Part shown: positions 11,801 to 22,967 of the stretch, one piece after another
Position numbering within the stretch: the stretch's first letter is position 1
Layout of the letters: the number at the start of each line of letters is the position of its first letter
From: Schizonepeta tenuifolia
Lineage: Eukaryota; Streptophyta; Magnoliopsida; Lamiales; Lamiaceae
Length of the DNA stretch: 64,000 bases
Reading direction: 5' to 3'
Assembly (NCBI GenBank): GCA_029490685.1
Contig: CM055958.1
Coordinates: 100,177,498 to 100,241,497, forward strand
Position numbers and translations under genes: made by a program
The notes under the pieces: generated by a model
What the model was told of the DNA's origin: nothing
Database searches by the model: none
The model's input: the letters and a program-made list of their open reading frames with translations, nothing else

Positions 11801-12355
11801 AGAATTGGTCAAGATTGAACATAGCATACCAGAAAATACTCGGCCGAGTAAATTGTGAAAATCAGTCAGAAAATATTTAGTAGACACGGGCCCCTTTTCA
11901 ATAAAACCCCGATGTGCTACGAATTATGAAATGCCATATTTATCTATACTTATGATTATGATTTCGGCATCGTGCCCACTAAGTACTTTTTGTACTTAGC
12001 CCTGCATTGTTTTCTAAATGTGCAGGATGAAGTGACGGGGAGCGGCGACGGTTGATGTTGAGTTGAAAGATAGGATGCTTTAGTTAGAACTCTTCCGCTG
12101 CATCGTTTTGAATATGTACCTTTTGAACAATACACTGTAGTTTAAGTCTGTAAATATGAACTTAGCTTCTACTGTGTACTTTCGTCGAGTAATCCGTAGC
12201 GATTAACTCTTTCTTATTTATATTCAAGTCTTGTTCATGGTTTATTGATGCCTTTAATGTATGTTAGTCAGTTAGCCCCATTCTTCCCCGCTTCTTTAAT
12301 CCAACCCCAGTCGCACGCCGGCTTCTGCCGTCCCTCGGGATTTGGGGCTGTGATA
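8900..12355 (+). repeat. Gypsy 5' LTR (about 3.45 kb)
   Basis: The start TGTAATGCCCC is confirmed by the matching 3' LTR start at 20687 after the polypurine tract. The end is set by the PBS at 12359 and by GGGGCTGTGATA, which roughly mirrors the start. No protein-coding signal is convincing inside; a short ORF at 11072-11314 has no recognisable features. The last 200 bp before the PBS are C/G-richer than the rest. Confidence 0.75.
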
Positions 12356-12358
12356 GAG

Positions 12359-12645
12359 TGGTATCAGAGCAAGGTCTTTTTTCCTACTCTGACTATGAGT
12401 CAATCTTCTAGTTCGAGTCAATTTTCTAGTATGAGTTATTCTTTTAGTAATATCACCAAGTGATATCTGAGCAGAAGTTCGTTTTCTGCTTTGGTAGCGA
12501 GTCAGTCTTCTAGACTGAGTCATTCTTTCAGTAATACCACTAAGTGGTAACGGAGCAGTAAGTTGTTTCCTGCTCTAGTTATAAGTCATCTTTTTCTAAT
12601 ACGAGTCATTCCTTTAAAGTAATGTCACCAAGTAGTATTCATATA
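12359..12645 (+). repeat. Gypsy PBS followed by tandem degenerate PBS-like repeats
   Basis: The true PBS TGGTATCAGAGC is at 12359-12370. Diverged versions occur downstream: TGATATCTGAGCAG at 12461, TGGTAACGGAGCAG at 12545, and a weak TAGTATTC at 12633. Each lies in a similar context (CCA(C/A)TAAG or CACCAAG before it; a Ct-rich Tttcctgctct-like stretch and GAGTCA after it). Spacings are about 102, 84 and 88 bp, so the PBS-proximal leader is a tandem repeat with a roughly 90-bp unit. Confidence 0.7.
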
Positions 12646-13437
12646 CAAGTCTTCCTTCAAGAAATAGAATAGAGTATTCATTCGTACTCTATATCAAGTC
12701 TTCTTTCGAGTCATAAGATGGAAAAATGGTATGTACCTTAGGTCAGAATCTTCCGTCAAGTAGAAGATAAGAGTTAGACTATAATACTAAGATTGAGAAC
12801 ATAGATGTCAACTCAACCGCCCGCTACGTCGACTCAACGAGGAAAAGCAAAGAATTTTATGATGAGATTTCTTTTAAATAAGAAATTTATTGAACAAGTA
12901 TTCAATAAAGATTGAGAATGAGAATGAGATGTGTTTTAAAAATAAGAATTTTACAGAAGTATGATTTTTTTTATACTTTATATGATTATGTGATAGTACA
13001 AGTACTATCTTATGTGAAATTATTTGCGCAATGATTTCCTTTTTATGAAAAATTATGCGGATACAAGAATATAGCCGGATTTTAGGGATTTTTCCCGGTT
13101 CAATGAAAACGTAGACTTGAAACCTAAGAACTTTCCGGTTCTTCGAGAAATTTAGACGTTTTTAAGAAACGCTGTTTTGTAATGATTTCGAAAGGAGATC
13201 CCCAACGCCGGAAGGACTTCTACTGATGAATGTCACGTGCGCTAAGTGACATGAATAAAGATTCGGCAAAGTCGAATTTGTTTTCTAAGAATTTCCTGCG
13301 AGGAAAAAGAAATAAAATGAATAAAAATGATTCCATAAATTGTATTAGTAAACGAAGGGAGCAATTAGACGTTTGAGAAGCTTTCGGCTTCGAGTTAAGA
13401 AAGATATGAACGAAACGATGAAAATCGAGTTAAGTCT

Positions 13438-13535
13438 AGTAAGGTAAATGACGTCAGTTCGTGACACGTCACTTGAAATAAGTGAACGTTACTTGTGTGT
13501 AAGTAAGGTAAATGACGTCAGTTCGTGACACGTCA
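13438..13535 (+). repeat. 64-bp tandem duplication carrying TGACGTCA sites
   Basis: The segment AGTAAGGTAAATGACGTCAG and its continuation GTTCGTGACACGTCA occur twice, starting at 13438 and 13502. Each copy carries the palindrome TGACGTCA (13449-13456 and 13513-13520) and a GACACGTCA half-site, both typical plant bZIP (TGA/HY5-type) targets. The repeat lies in the transcribed leader of the gypsy element, upstream of the extra ORF. Confidence 0.8.
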
Positions 13536-14157
13536 TTTCTGTTTTCTTCTCGTTTCGTGTTTCAATAAGGTTCGCCTTGATCGAACTCTATAAAGAAAAA
13601 TCGTAGAGATTATTAGGAGTCGAGCGTGAAGCTTGATTAATTTTTCCATCGATCGCCCGATTCTAGCGACGACAACTGGAACTTAGTTTTCCAGGAAATT
13701 ATTCTTAAGTTATATTCCATTTTTTCTTTTGGAATTTAATTCCATATTTCGTCTTAAGTGACGACTACAACTAGTACGGATATCAAGAGTCATAAACGAC
13801 AAAATTTCTTGTAAATGGATGTTACTTTTGAATAAGTAATATGAACGAAGTAAATATACTTTATTTTAATAAGTGAAAGTCGTTAAGAAGTAGTGAGTTG
13901 AGAAATAAAAGAAGAATTAAAATGAGTAAAAATATGGTGAAATAAAGAATGAAAATAAAATCTTTAATTTTATGAATGTATATTTATTATGGTTGAGTGC
14001 AATTTCTTAAATTGCTAAAAGTCTTAATAAGTGGTTGACTTAAGTGATGATGTTACAATTGAATAAGGAATATTCATTTTGTAATTTATGTTTTCGTTGA
14101 GATAAGTTATTTTTCCCTACCTGTTACTGATCCGTGTTTCCTTACAACTTTTGTAAG

Positions 14158-15228
14158 ATGGCTAGGACTCGTGTCACGGCTCGGAAGGGCCAGCCTTTAG
14201 TAGAGTGCGAGCGCACTATAGTGGACATGTTGCAGGATGAGTACTACGAGTTCGAGGTAGACTATGGAGAGGAAGACGTAGGACAGATTGTCAGCAAATT
14301 TTCTTCAGCCTACTACCCAGTGCGACACCTGATCCGGGAGAGTCAGGCGATACTAGACTTGATCGTACACCTACCAGACGAGTGGCGCGGATGGGCGCAC
14401 CGTGCGGCATGGTACTTCTTGGGGATTTTCGGCGATGACACTAAGCCGACCGGCAACTACACCGGATTTGCCTTGTTCATACACAGGAGGTTCTTCGAGA
14501 GCAAATTCATGCTCCCCATCCCATTAGAACCGCACATTCCCTACAGTCAGTTCCCAGCAGAGGCAGAGCCAGAGCACCTTGACTTAGACCCTGAGTACTC
14601 CGCTCTGTTGGAGTTGCCACCAGACGGTGTACTGGTTGAGGAGTCCGACGCTGAGTTAGAGCAGCTAGAGGAGGACGAGGAGACAGTAGTTACACCTGAG
14701 TCACCACCGGTTGGACAGCAGATCGAGGAGTTGATCCCAGGGCCGGGATTCGTGGAGGTTGACGCCGAGACAGCCGCGCTGTTGGGGTTGTCTTCACCTT
14801 TTTTGGCAGACGTCTGTGTTAGGGTCAGGGGACCGTTAGAGACGAAACTGTACAGGGAGGGCCCAGACCACCGAGAGATCGATGCGGAGCTCACCGCCAT
14901 GTTAGAGCTGCCTTCTCCACTTACGCCACTCGAGGAGATCTGTGCGAAGTGGGGAGTAGTACGAGAGCAGATGGAGGTAGGACCGTCCAGGGTCCGTTCT
15001 AGGGAGGAGTTCGAGTCGGGTTCAGGTTCAGTTCCCGAGCATCTTCTTCCCCTGAAGAAGCGTGCGGTAGAGGTCAGCGAGGACTACTTGCTTTCCGACT
15101 TGGAGGAGACCGTTTCAGAGGCATCCTCACCCACCCTGCTTACACTTTCTGACGGTTCTACTCTGAGGGTGGACGAGGCACTTCAGCTGGTTTTTGGTTC
15201 AGAGTCCGAGGAGGAGGACCCGGAGTAG
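14158..15228 (+). CDS. Extra acidic ORF between PBS and gag of the gypsy element
   Basis: The frame opens at 14134 (in-frame Met) but 14158 (AAGATGGCT) has the better start context; it runs intact to a TAG at 15226-15228. About the first 130 residues look globular (Trp-rich block near 14379-14415). The rest is strongly acidic. Three copies of a motif Asp-x-Glu-x-x-Ala-Leu/Met-Leu-x-Leu-Pro/Ser start near 14581, 14761 and 14881. The tail enters a Glu-Glu-Asp-Pro repeat, and beyond the TAG the same frame stays open through eight more repeats to a TAG at 15331-15333, so the stop may be a late mutation. It has no zinc knuckle or enzyme motif and I do not recognise it. Accessory ORFs upstream of gag are known in some plant Ty3-gypsy elements; its function is unknown. 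Confidence 0.7.
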   Translation: MARTRVTARKGQPLVECERTIVDMLQDEYYEFEVDYGEEDVGQIVSKFSSAYYPVRHLIRESQAILDLIVHLPDEWRGWAHRAAWYFLGIFGDDTKPTGNYTGFALFIHRRFFESKFMLPIPLEPHIPYSQFPAEAEPEHLDLDPEYSALLELPPDGVLVEESDAELEQLEEDEETVVTPESPPVGQQIEELIPGPGFVEVDAETAALLGLSSPFLADVCVRVRGPLETKLYREGPDHREIDAELTAMLELPSPLTPLEEICAKWGVVREQMEVGPSRVRSREEFESGSGSVPEHLLPLKKRAVEVSEDYLLSDLEETVSEASSPTLLTLSDGSTLRVDEALQLVFGSESEEEDPE

Positions 15229-15327
15229 GATCCGGAGGAGGATCCGGAGGAGGACCCGGAGGAGGATCAGGAGGAGGATCCTGAGGAGGACCCGGACGAG
15301 GATCCGGAGGAGGACCCAGAGGAGGGT
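15200..15327 (+). repeat. 12-bp minisatellite (GAGGAGGAYCCG-type)
   Basis: About eleven imperfect copies of GATCCGGAGGAG / GACCCGGAGGAG encode Asp-Pro-Glu-Glu at the end of the extra ORF. Being in frame on the + strand, it lengthens or shortens the acidic tail in steps of four residues. One copy carries the TAG that ends the annotated ORF. Confidence 0.85.
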
Positions 15328-15932
15328 TGTTAGTTTTTTTTTGCAGACCTTAGGGGATAGTTTTGGACTCGACTGCAGTTTAGTTGAGCAGTGCGTTGTA
15401 GACGCGGGTAAATATCAGTAGTAGTAGTAGCTATTTGTCCTGTATAGAGTCGGGTCGGTAACTAGTTAGATTTTGTAGTACTCTAGCGGATACGAAATTT
15501 TATGAATCGTTTCCGTTTTAGTACTTCAGTAGATACGGAGTGCAGCTTGTTAGTGCACCCGGTAAATAGTAGGCAGTCAGCCTAGTTTAGACTAATAGTA
15601 GTCTAACCCTTTTTTTTGTATAAGTCCTTGTTGGAGGCAAAATTAATATTCTTTTTGGATGTATATATATATATACATGACCCGTGAAGAGGGTTTTTAA
15701 TCAAGAAAAATTTCTTATGAATTGAGTAATTAAAATCAGAATGTCAAATGAACTCGTGTAACGAGGAAATGAGTTTAACTCGAAAGTTAAAAGATTAATG
15801 AAGTAATATAGAAGCTATGTTCGATATGTTGTCCCATGAACTTGATTAAGTTGAGAACGAGCAAGTAAGTACTAAGTGTAATTAACAGAAGAAAACTAAT
15901 GAGAATTTCAATTTTTCCTTAGACTAAAGAAA

Positions 15933-18900
15933 ATGCCGCCAAGAAATGTTAACAACAGGAGAGGTCGAGGACCTGGAAGGCCTAGAGGACGTGGTAGACG
16001 TCAGCCGGAAAACAATCAAGAACAGGAATATGAACAGAATGCCACCCCATCCCCATCTCCATCCCCATCACCACCCCCATCACCACCACCTCCACCACCG
16101 CCCCGTAGAGATATTGAGGATCTCTTCCTCAAGAGGAACCCTCCAATGTTCAATGGAACTGGTAGCCCTAGCGATGTTGAGCTATGGGTGAGATCTACTG
16201 AGAAAATCTTCAAGCTCCTCAGATGCACTGATGAGGAGAGAATGCTTTGTGTCGCATTCCAACTGACGGGATCGGCAGATTACTGGTGGGAAGCGAGACA
16301 GAAAGTGATACCCACAGAGCATCTGGCTCGTTTTTCATGGGAAGAGTTTAAGGAAATCTTTTTTGACAAGTACGTCCCCAAGACGTATAGGGCTCAGAAG
16401 GAAGCCAAGTTTTGTAATCTGAAGCAGGGAAAGCTGACTGTGACGGAATATGATGCCAAGTTTTGTGAGTTGTCAAGGTATGCGTCGGCATTGGTGGATA
16501 CTGAGGAAAAGTTGTCAAAGAAATTTCAGGGAGGTTTACGACACGAGTTAGGAATTGCTTTGGCTAGTCATGGAGGACTAGGCTATACGGATATACTGGA
16601 AAGAGCACTGGAAATGGAGGCCGTCGTGCCTGATGAGAAGAAAATTATACCGACTGCGTCAGCACCAACGCAGGGACAGAACCGAGGCTACTACAACAAC
16701 AATAGTAGCAACTACCAGGGGAAGAGGAAATGGAACAGAGGAGGTAGCGGAGGCTACAGTCAGGGTTTCAACAACCAGGGAGGTCAGAGAAAGGGCTATC
16801 AGCAGCCTGGGCAGAACAGCAACAACAACAACAAAAGGCCATGGCAGGGAAACAACCAATCGGGGTTGTTCATTCAGGAGAACAAGCAGAACTCGCCGTG
16901 GAAGGGCAACAATCGGCAGAACCAGCCGCAGGGGCAACAGAGAAATTTCAACCAGGGAGCGAATAACCCAGGGAGGGTTACCATTCCTGTCTGCCCGAAA
17001 TGCAACCGAGCCCATCCCGGAGTCTGCCAGATAGGCACCCCCAACTGTTTCAACTGTGGACAGAAGAGGCACATGAAAAAAGACTACCCTAAACCGCTTC
17101 AAGCAGTACCCCTTCGAGCCATCCAAGCACAGCAGCAGCCGCCAATGAACCAGCAGCAGTTTCAGCAGCATGCACAGCAGCAACAGAATGCGAAGGCATG
17201 CGCTATCAAACAGGGTGGCCAGCACAAAGGAAAAGGCAATCTAGCAGGTATGGGAAAACTCCACAACATCCCCATTAAGATACTGTTTGATACTGGCGCA
17301 TCGCATTCTTTTATTGCTGGCTCGTGTGCCGATAACTTAGACATCAGACCTGTAAGAGCTGCACAATCTATGAGAGTAGCCACACCTTCAGGAGAGATCA
17401 CTACTTCTACTCATGTTTGCTCTAACCTAGAACTAGAAATCGGAACTCATAAGGTTATAGCGAACAACTTAAATGTTATGATAATGTGGGATGTAGATAT
17501 AATCCTAAGAATGGATTGGTTGTTAGAGAATTACGCCACAATTCTCTGCAACGAGAGAAAAATCTCTTTTCAGCCGCCGGGTAAAGAACCGACCGAATTC
17601 CACGGAATTTCGATGGGTAGAGGCGTACAAATCATATCAGCCCTTCAAGCCACGAAACTTATAAAGAAGAAAGGTACCACGGCTTATCTTGTGTACCTAG
17701 TCGGAGAGCCAGGAGCTGAGAAGACCATTCAAGACGTAAAAGTCGTGAATGAATATGAAGATGTTTTTCCAGAAGTGCTACCAGGATTGCCACCAGATCG
17801 TCATGTGGACTTCACAATCGATTTAGAACCAGGAGCAGCTCCTAAGTCTAAAGCCCCATATAGGATGGCACCGAAGGAACTGGAAGAGCTCAAAATCCAG
17901 TTACAGGAATTACTAGACCTTGGTTTTATCAGGCCAAGTGTCTCACCTTGGGGAGCACCCGTGCTTTTTGTTAGGAAAAAGGACGGATCGATGAGAATGT
18001 GCATAGATTACCGAGAACTGAACAAGATCACGCTCAAGAACAAATATCCTTTGCCAAGGATTAAGGATCTGTTCAATCAGCTCAAGGGTGCAGGAGTCTT
18101 CTCCAAGATAGATTTGAGGTCAGGGTACCATCAGCTCAAGATCAAACCTGAAGATGTACCGAAGACCGCTTTTAGAACCCGTTATGGCCATTACGAATTC
18201 CTAGTAATGCCATTTGGTTTGACCAACGCTCCAGCCGTATTCATGGACCTTATGAATAGAGTTTTCCACCCCTACTTAGACAAATTTATTTTAGTATTCA
18301 TCGACGACATCCTCGTTTACTCCAAGAATGAGACTGAGCACGATGAACATCTACGAATAGTGTTGGAAACACTAAGAGCCGAGAAACTCTACGCCAAATT
18401 CAGTAAATGCGAATTTTGGCTGAAGGAAGTAATGTTCCTTGGACACATAGTATCGGCAGAAGGAATCAAGGTGGATCCAGCCAAAATAGAAGCAGTGCAC
18501 AACTAGAAGTCACCAACGAGTCAGAACGAGATCAGGAGTTTCTTAGAATTAGCTGGTTATTACAGAAGGTTTATCGAGGGATTCTCTACGATCGCTCGCC
18601 CGATGACGCAGCTACTCAGGAAGGATACCAAGTTTAAGTGGACGGATGAGTGTGAGAAGAGTTTCCAAACTCTTAAGGAGAAGTTAACCACAGTGCCAGT
18701 ACTAGCACTTCCAGACACAAACAAAGAATATGTGGTTTACACTGACGCATCGAAAAATGGATTAGGTTGTGTCTTGATGCAAGACGAACGAGTGATAGCT
18801 TATGCTTCACGACAACTTCAACCTCACGAAGTTGAGTACCCAACCCACGATTTAGAACTCGCAGCCGTAGTGCGTGCGTTAAAGATTTGGAGACACCATC

Positions 18901-20675
18901 TTTATGGTGTAAGAGTTGAGATATTCACTGATCACAAAAGCCTGAAGTACTTTTTCGAGCAAAAAGAACTGAACATGAGACAAAGAAGATGGCTCGAATT
19001 AGTCAAAGATTATGACTATGGAATTAACTACCATCCAGGGAAGGCTAATGTGGTAGCAGACGCATTGAGTCGCAAAGCTCCAACGAAGTTAGGATGCCTT
19101 TTTGTAGAAGAAGAAATTTTAGTACGAGAATTCGAGAAGATGGATATCAGAGTGCTTGACACGCCAGCTACGATAACAAGTCAGATAGCAGCATTAGAAG
19201 CTACACCAGATTTGAGAGAAAGAATCATCAATGCTCAGAGAAAAGACGAGTCAATGGAAAAGTTACGAGTGAAGATAAGAACAGATAAGCCAGAAGGATA
19301 TTCTGAAGCTCCAGACAATGCGATACTTTTTTAAGGCAGGATTCGTATTCCTGACAATGACAGCGATTTGAAGAACGAGATCTTGAGTGAGGCTCACGAT
19401 ACGCCTTACACAGCACATCCAAGAAGTACGAAAATGTACCAAGATTTGAGAAGAAACTTTTGGTGGAATGGAATGAAACGAGACGTTGCCTCATTTGTAG
19501 AAAGATGCCTAGCATGTTAGCAAGTCAAGGCTTTACACTGACGACCGTATGGTTTGCTACAACCGTTGGATGTCCCAGATTGGAAATGGGAAGGCATAGC
19601 TATGGACTTTGTCACAGGCTTGCCTAAGTCGAGAAGAGGAAACACAGCAATTTGGGTGATAATAGATAGGCTTACAAAGTCAGCTCACTTCTTACCGATT
19701 AAGATTACGTACGGATCAGAGAAACTAGCTCAGTTGTATGTCAGAGAGATTGTACGTCTGCATGGAGTACCAAAGGTTATAATATCAGATAGAGATGCCA
19801 AATTCACCTCGAGATTTTGGATTACGATGCAGAAAGAGTTGGGAATAGAGCTTAATTTCAGTACAACGTTTCACCCACAGACAGATGGGCAGTCAGAGAG
19901 AACAATCCAGATTTTAGTCGATATGTTGAGGACAGTAGTTTTGGACCGAGGAGCGAATTGGGAAGAAATTCTACACTTAGTCGAATTCGCCTATAACAAC
20001 AGCTATCAGGCCATGATAGGAATGGCGCCGTTTGAGGCTTTGTATGGAAGAAAATGTAGATCGCCACTTTATTGGGACGATGTAGGTGAGAGAAAGAACC
20101 TAGGCCCAGATGCGATTAATGAGATGATTGAGATAGTTCGACAGATTCGAGATAGAATGAAAGAAGCCCAGAGCCAACAGAAATCTTATGCCGACGATCG
20201 TCAAACCAATCTTCAGTTTGGAATAGGAGATAAAGTTTTTCTTAAGATATCCCCGACCAAAGGAATCCTTAGGTTCGGAGTTAAGGGTAAGCTAAGACCC
20301 AGGTTTATAGGACCTTATGAAATCCTCGAGAGAATAGGACCCGTCGCTTATAGATTGGCCTTACCGCCAAGTCTAGGAAGCGTTCATAACGTTTTTCACG
20401 TTTCTCAGTTGAGAAAATATGTTTACGATCCTAAGCACGCCATTAGTCAGCAAGACGTAGTTCTTGAATCTGACCTAAGCTATGAAGAGAAGACGGTATC
20501 GATTTTGGATAGAAAAGTTCAAGAATTGAGAACCAAATCGATACCAATAGTTAAAGTGCTTTGGAACCACCACGGGCAAGAAGAAGCCACGTGAGAACTC
20601 GAGGAGAAGATGAAGGAGCAATATCCTCATCTTTTTGCAGAAGGTATGCAAATTTCGGTACGAAATTTTTCGTAA
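15933..20675 (+). pseudogene. Gypsy gag-pol polyprotein with chromodomain, five in-frame stops
   Basis: One frame covers the polyprotein without a frameshift. Gag has an Arg/Gly-rich start and a Ser-Pro/poly-Pro stretch (about residues 40-58). The zinc knuckle (near residue 372) reads Cys-x2-Cys-x4-His-x4-Tyr, so its last Cys is lost. Protease Asp-Thr-Gly-Ala-Ser-His is at about residue 453. RT has Phe-Ile-Asp-Asp (about 789), RNase H Tyr-Thr-Asp-Ala-Ser (about 18738), and integrase Met-Asp-Phe-Val and Ser-Asp-Arg-Asp. A C-terminal chromodomain follows. Stops lie at 18504 (TAG), 19332 (TAA), 19518 (TAG), 19539 (TGA) and 20592 (TGA, at the conserved chromodomain Trp position). The open frame finally ends at 20673-20675. 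Most stops fit C-to-T or G-to-A changes. Confidence 0.9.
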
Positions 20676-20686
20676 GGGGGGTAGGA
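20671..20686 (+). other. Gypsy polypurine tract
   Basis: The purine-rich CGTAAGGGGGGTAGGA ends exactly at the TG start of the 3' LTR and overlaps the gag-pol stop codon (TAA at 20673). It is the expected primer for plus-strand synthesis. Confidence 0.85.
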
Positions 20687-20930
20687 TGTAATGCCCCGTA
20701 AATTCCTTACGACCCTAAAATTTTAAAGTTAATTAAATAAATGGCTTTGCACGCCTAAGTTTACGATTTTGAATTCTAAGACTAACGGTCGAATCCGTTT
20801 CTGAAAATAAATTACGGAAGTCAGCTAGACGACTACTGTATTTAGGGTTAGCGCGTACGAAAAGTTTTTAGTTCGTGAACTCAGAACGGAAAACCGTCTG
20901 ATTTTTACATTCACGAAATTACGATACGAA
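20687..20930 (+). repeat. Gypsy 3' LTR, truncated to 244 bp
   Basis: It matches 8900-9142 with only a few differences (for example AAATAAATGG for AAACAAATGG). It stops abruptly at the ACGAA of GATACGAA, where copia gag sequence with its own ACGAA takes over. About 3.2 kb of LTR is missing. Confidence 0.9.
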
Positions 20931-22967
20931 ACCAAGGAGAACAAGTTCTCCCATGCTTGGACAAGACTTTGACAATTTCTGTCTAAAAGTCGATGAAACC
21001 ATTGATCAGTTGGAGCTTCGGTTTATGGATGTCATCCGAAGAATTCAGTCTATCCGACGAGGAAAATATACTTTGAGAGAGATCAATCTCAAAGTATTAC
21101 AAGCCCTACCAGCTGAGTGGGACACCTTCACCAACATTCATGAAAGCCGAGCTGATCTTGGAGAGATGGGAACAGACAGACTATTCTCAATTCTGAAAGG
21201 AAACGAGTACAGGGTGAACTGACGAAGATCAACTCAGTCCTTGGTACAGACGAGTTGACTTGCGGATGTTGGTTCCGGAACAAAGACAGTAGCACTTCGA
21301 GCCGACTATTCCAAGCCGCGAACATCAAGGGCAACAAGATCTGCGGATACAGCTTTGAAGGAGCCGAGCAGAGAAGAGCTGCAACAGAGTATAGCCGCCT
21401 TGTCAAAGAAGCTAGCTGACATGGATACTCGGTTCAGAAAATATAAGCGGTTCTATAAATCCAACCGAATTCGAGATAACTCAAAGCCTGTGACCAACAG
21501 TTGCTTTGAATGCGGCAAAGAGGGACACTTCAAAGTTGATTGTCCAGATCTTTCGAAGAAAGATAGAGATGCGTTGAGGGCCAAGCAAAATGCAAAGAAC
21601 AAGGCCATGGTTGCAGAAGAAGCAGCTGACGACGTGGACATCTTCACCGACACTGAAGATGAGGACGAGCTGACTTCCACCAACAACGCTATCGGACAGG
21701 ATCAATGTCTCATGGCATTTGGAACCGACCAGGATGATGCTGAGGTACATTCTAGTCCAGTTGATTTAAATTCTTTCAATAATACTAACATGCAGGAAAC
21801 AGTAGAGGAAGAGTTGGAACCCTCTTGGGGTGACTTCCTAGAACTCAGTGAGGAATTGCATCAGCAATCGGTTGAGTTTAAGAATCTTCAAGAACAGTTT
21901 GCCAGACTTGAAGAATCCTTAACCGAAAAGGACGATCTGATCAAAAATCAAATCGAAGAGATTGATGATCTCAAAAGTAAACTGAATATTGCCAACCAAA
22001 CTAAGGCTCCAACCGATGAGGAGTTGAAGGAACAGATCAAGGAGTAGCATGAACAGTTGAACAAGCAAGAGGCATAGATCGACCAGCTGATGAAGAAGTC
22101 AAACGCACAGACCGAGCATATAGCTGTTCTTCTCAAGGATCTACAAACTGAGAAGGACAACCTGATAAAGCTATATCAATCATCCAAAATCATCGAAAAT
22201 CTCATCAGTTACCGAAGACAAATGAATGACGTGTCTGGACTCGGATACGACATGGTCAAGGACACTGGAATTCCACCCGCAACCTTTATCAAGGCTGTGG
22301 ATGTCACGGTTGCCAAACCAAATACTGTTGAGTCTGCAACTCCCCAAATTAATCCAACCTCCACGTCACAGCAAGTACCTATAGCACAACCTGCTAAGGA
22401 AACAACAACTGAGAAAGGAAAAGGAGTTGTGGTTGGAGAACTGAAGAATCCATCGGTTGGGACAACAACCGAGGGGGAATGTTCCAGGACTCAGAAGAGG
22501 AACCAGAGACATTGGAGATACAATCAGAACCGACCTTAGAACCGACCTCAGAACCGATGGAATCAACAAAACCGACATGGATTCAACCATCAGAATCAAC
22601 ATCAGTTCCATCATCAGAACAACCAGAGGTTCCATCAGAATCAACCAATGTGGAACAGTTCCAACAGCTGTGGATACTCATGCCAGAACATGAATCGACA
22701 GTCAGGAAAATGGAATCAGACTCAGCCACAAAGATTCCAATATGACGTCCGACCTCATCTGCAAAACCAAAAGGGTCAGAAACATCAACAAAACAGGGGG
22801 AACGCCTCTCCTCCTAAAGCCCACAATGGGAGAAATCAATCTCTTCCCAAGAAACAGAACGACAATAATAACAACAAGCCTAAGGATGACCGAGGTGTTG
22901 TTATAGTTGATGGAGAAGGAAAGATAATTTGGAATGACAAATCTATCCGAATCTACAGGGAAAAATG
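20931..22967 (+). pseudogene. Copia gag, right copy, 5' truncated
   Basis: It is collinear with 5735-7770 of the left copy with a single 1-base insertion near 20960 (GCTTGGACAAG for GCTTGCCAAG) that shifts the frame. The zinc knuckle is intact near 21504-21545. Shared with the left copy is the stop after the first gag block (21220-21222). Private stops are TAG at 22045-22047 and TAG at 22075-22077, each a C-to-T change relative to the left copy, while the left copy's TAA at 6752 is a sense codon here. Confidence 0.8.

Larger units (their letters stand above)
8900..20930 (+). mobile_element. Ty3-gypsy chromovirus (Tekay/Del-like) LTR retrotransposon, 3' LTR truncated
   Basis: Order: long 5' LTR (8900 to about 12355), PBS (12359), a 1.8-kb leader with repeats, an extra acidic ORF (14158-15228), gag-pol with protease, RT, RNase H, integrase and chromodomain (15933-20675), polypurine tract (20671-20686), and 244 bp of 3' LTR (20687-20930). 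The first 240 bp of both LTRs are nearly identical, starting TGTAATGCCCCGTAAATTCC, which implies a young insertion. The integrase-before-chromodomain arrangement, the gag type and the roughly 3.5-kb LTR fit the Tekay/Del clade. The left flank GAACC (8895-8899) would be its target duplication but the right partner is lost. Confidence 0.9.

Noticed and set aside
15194..15421. Arg-rich + strand ORF resembling a protamine-like protein
   Set aside because: Out-of-frame reading of the 12-bp minisatellite of the acidic ORF.
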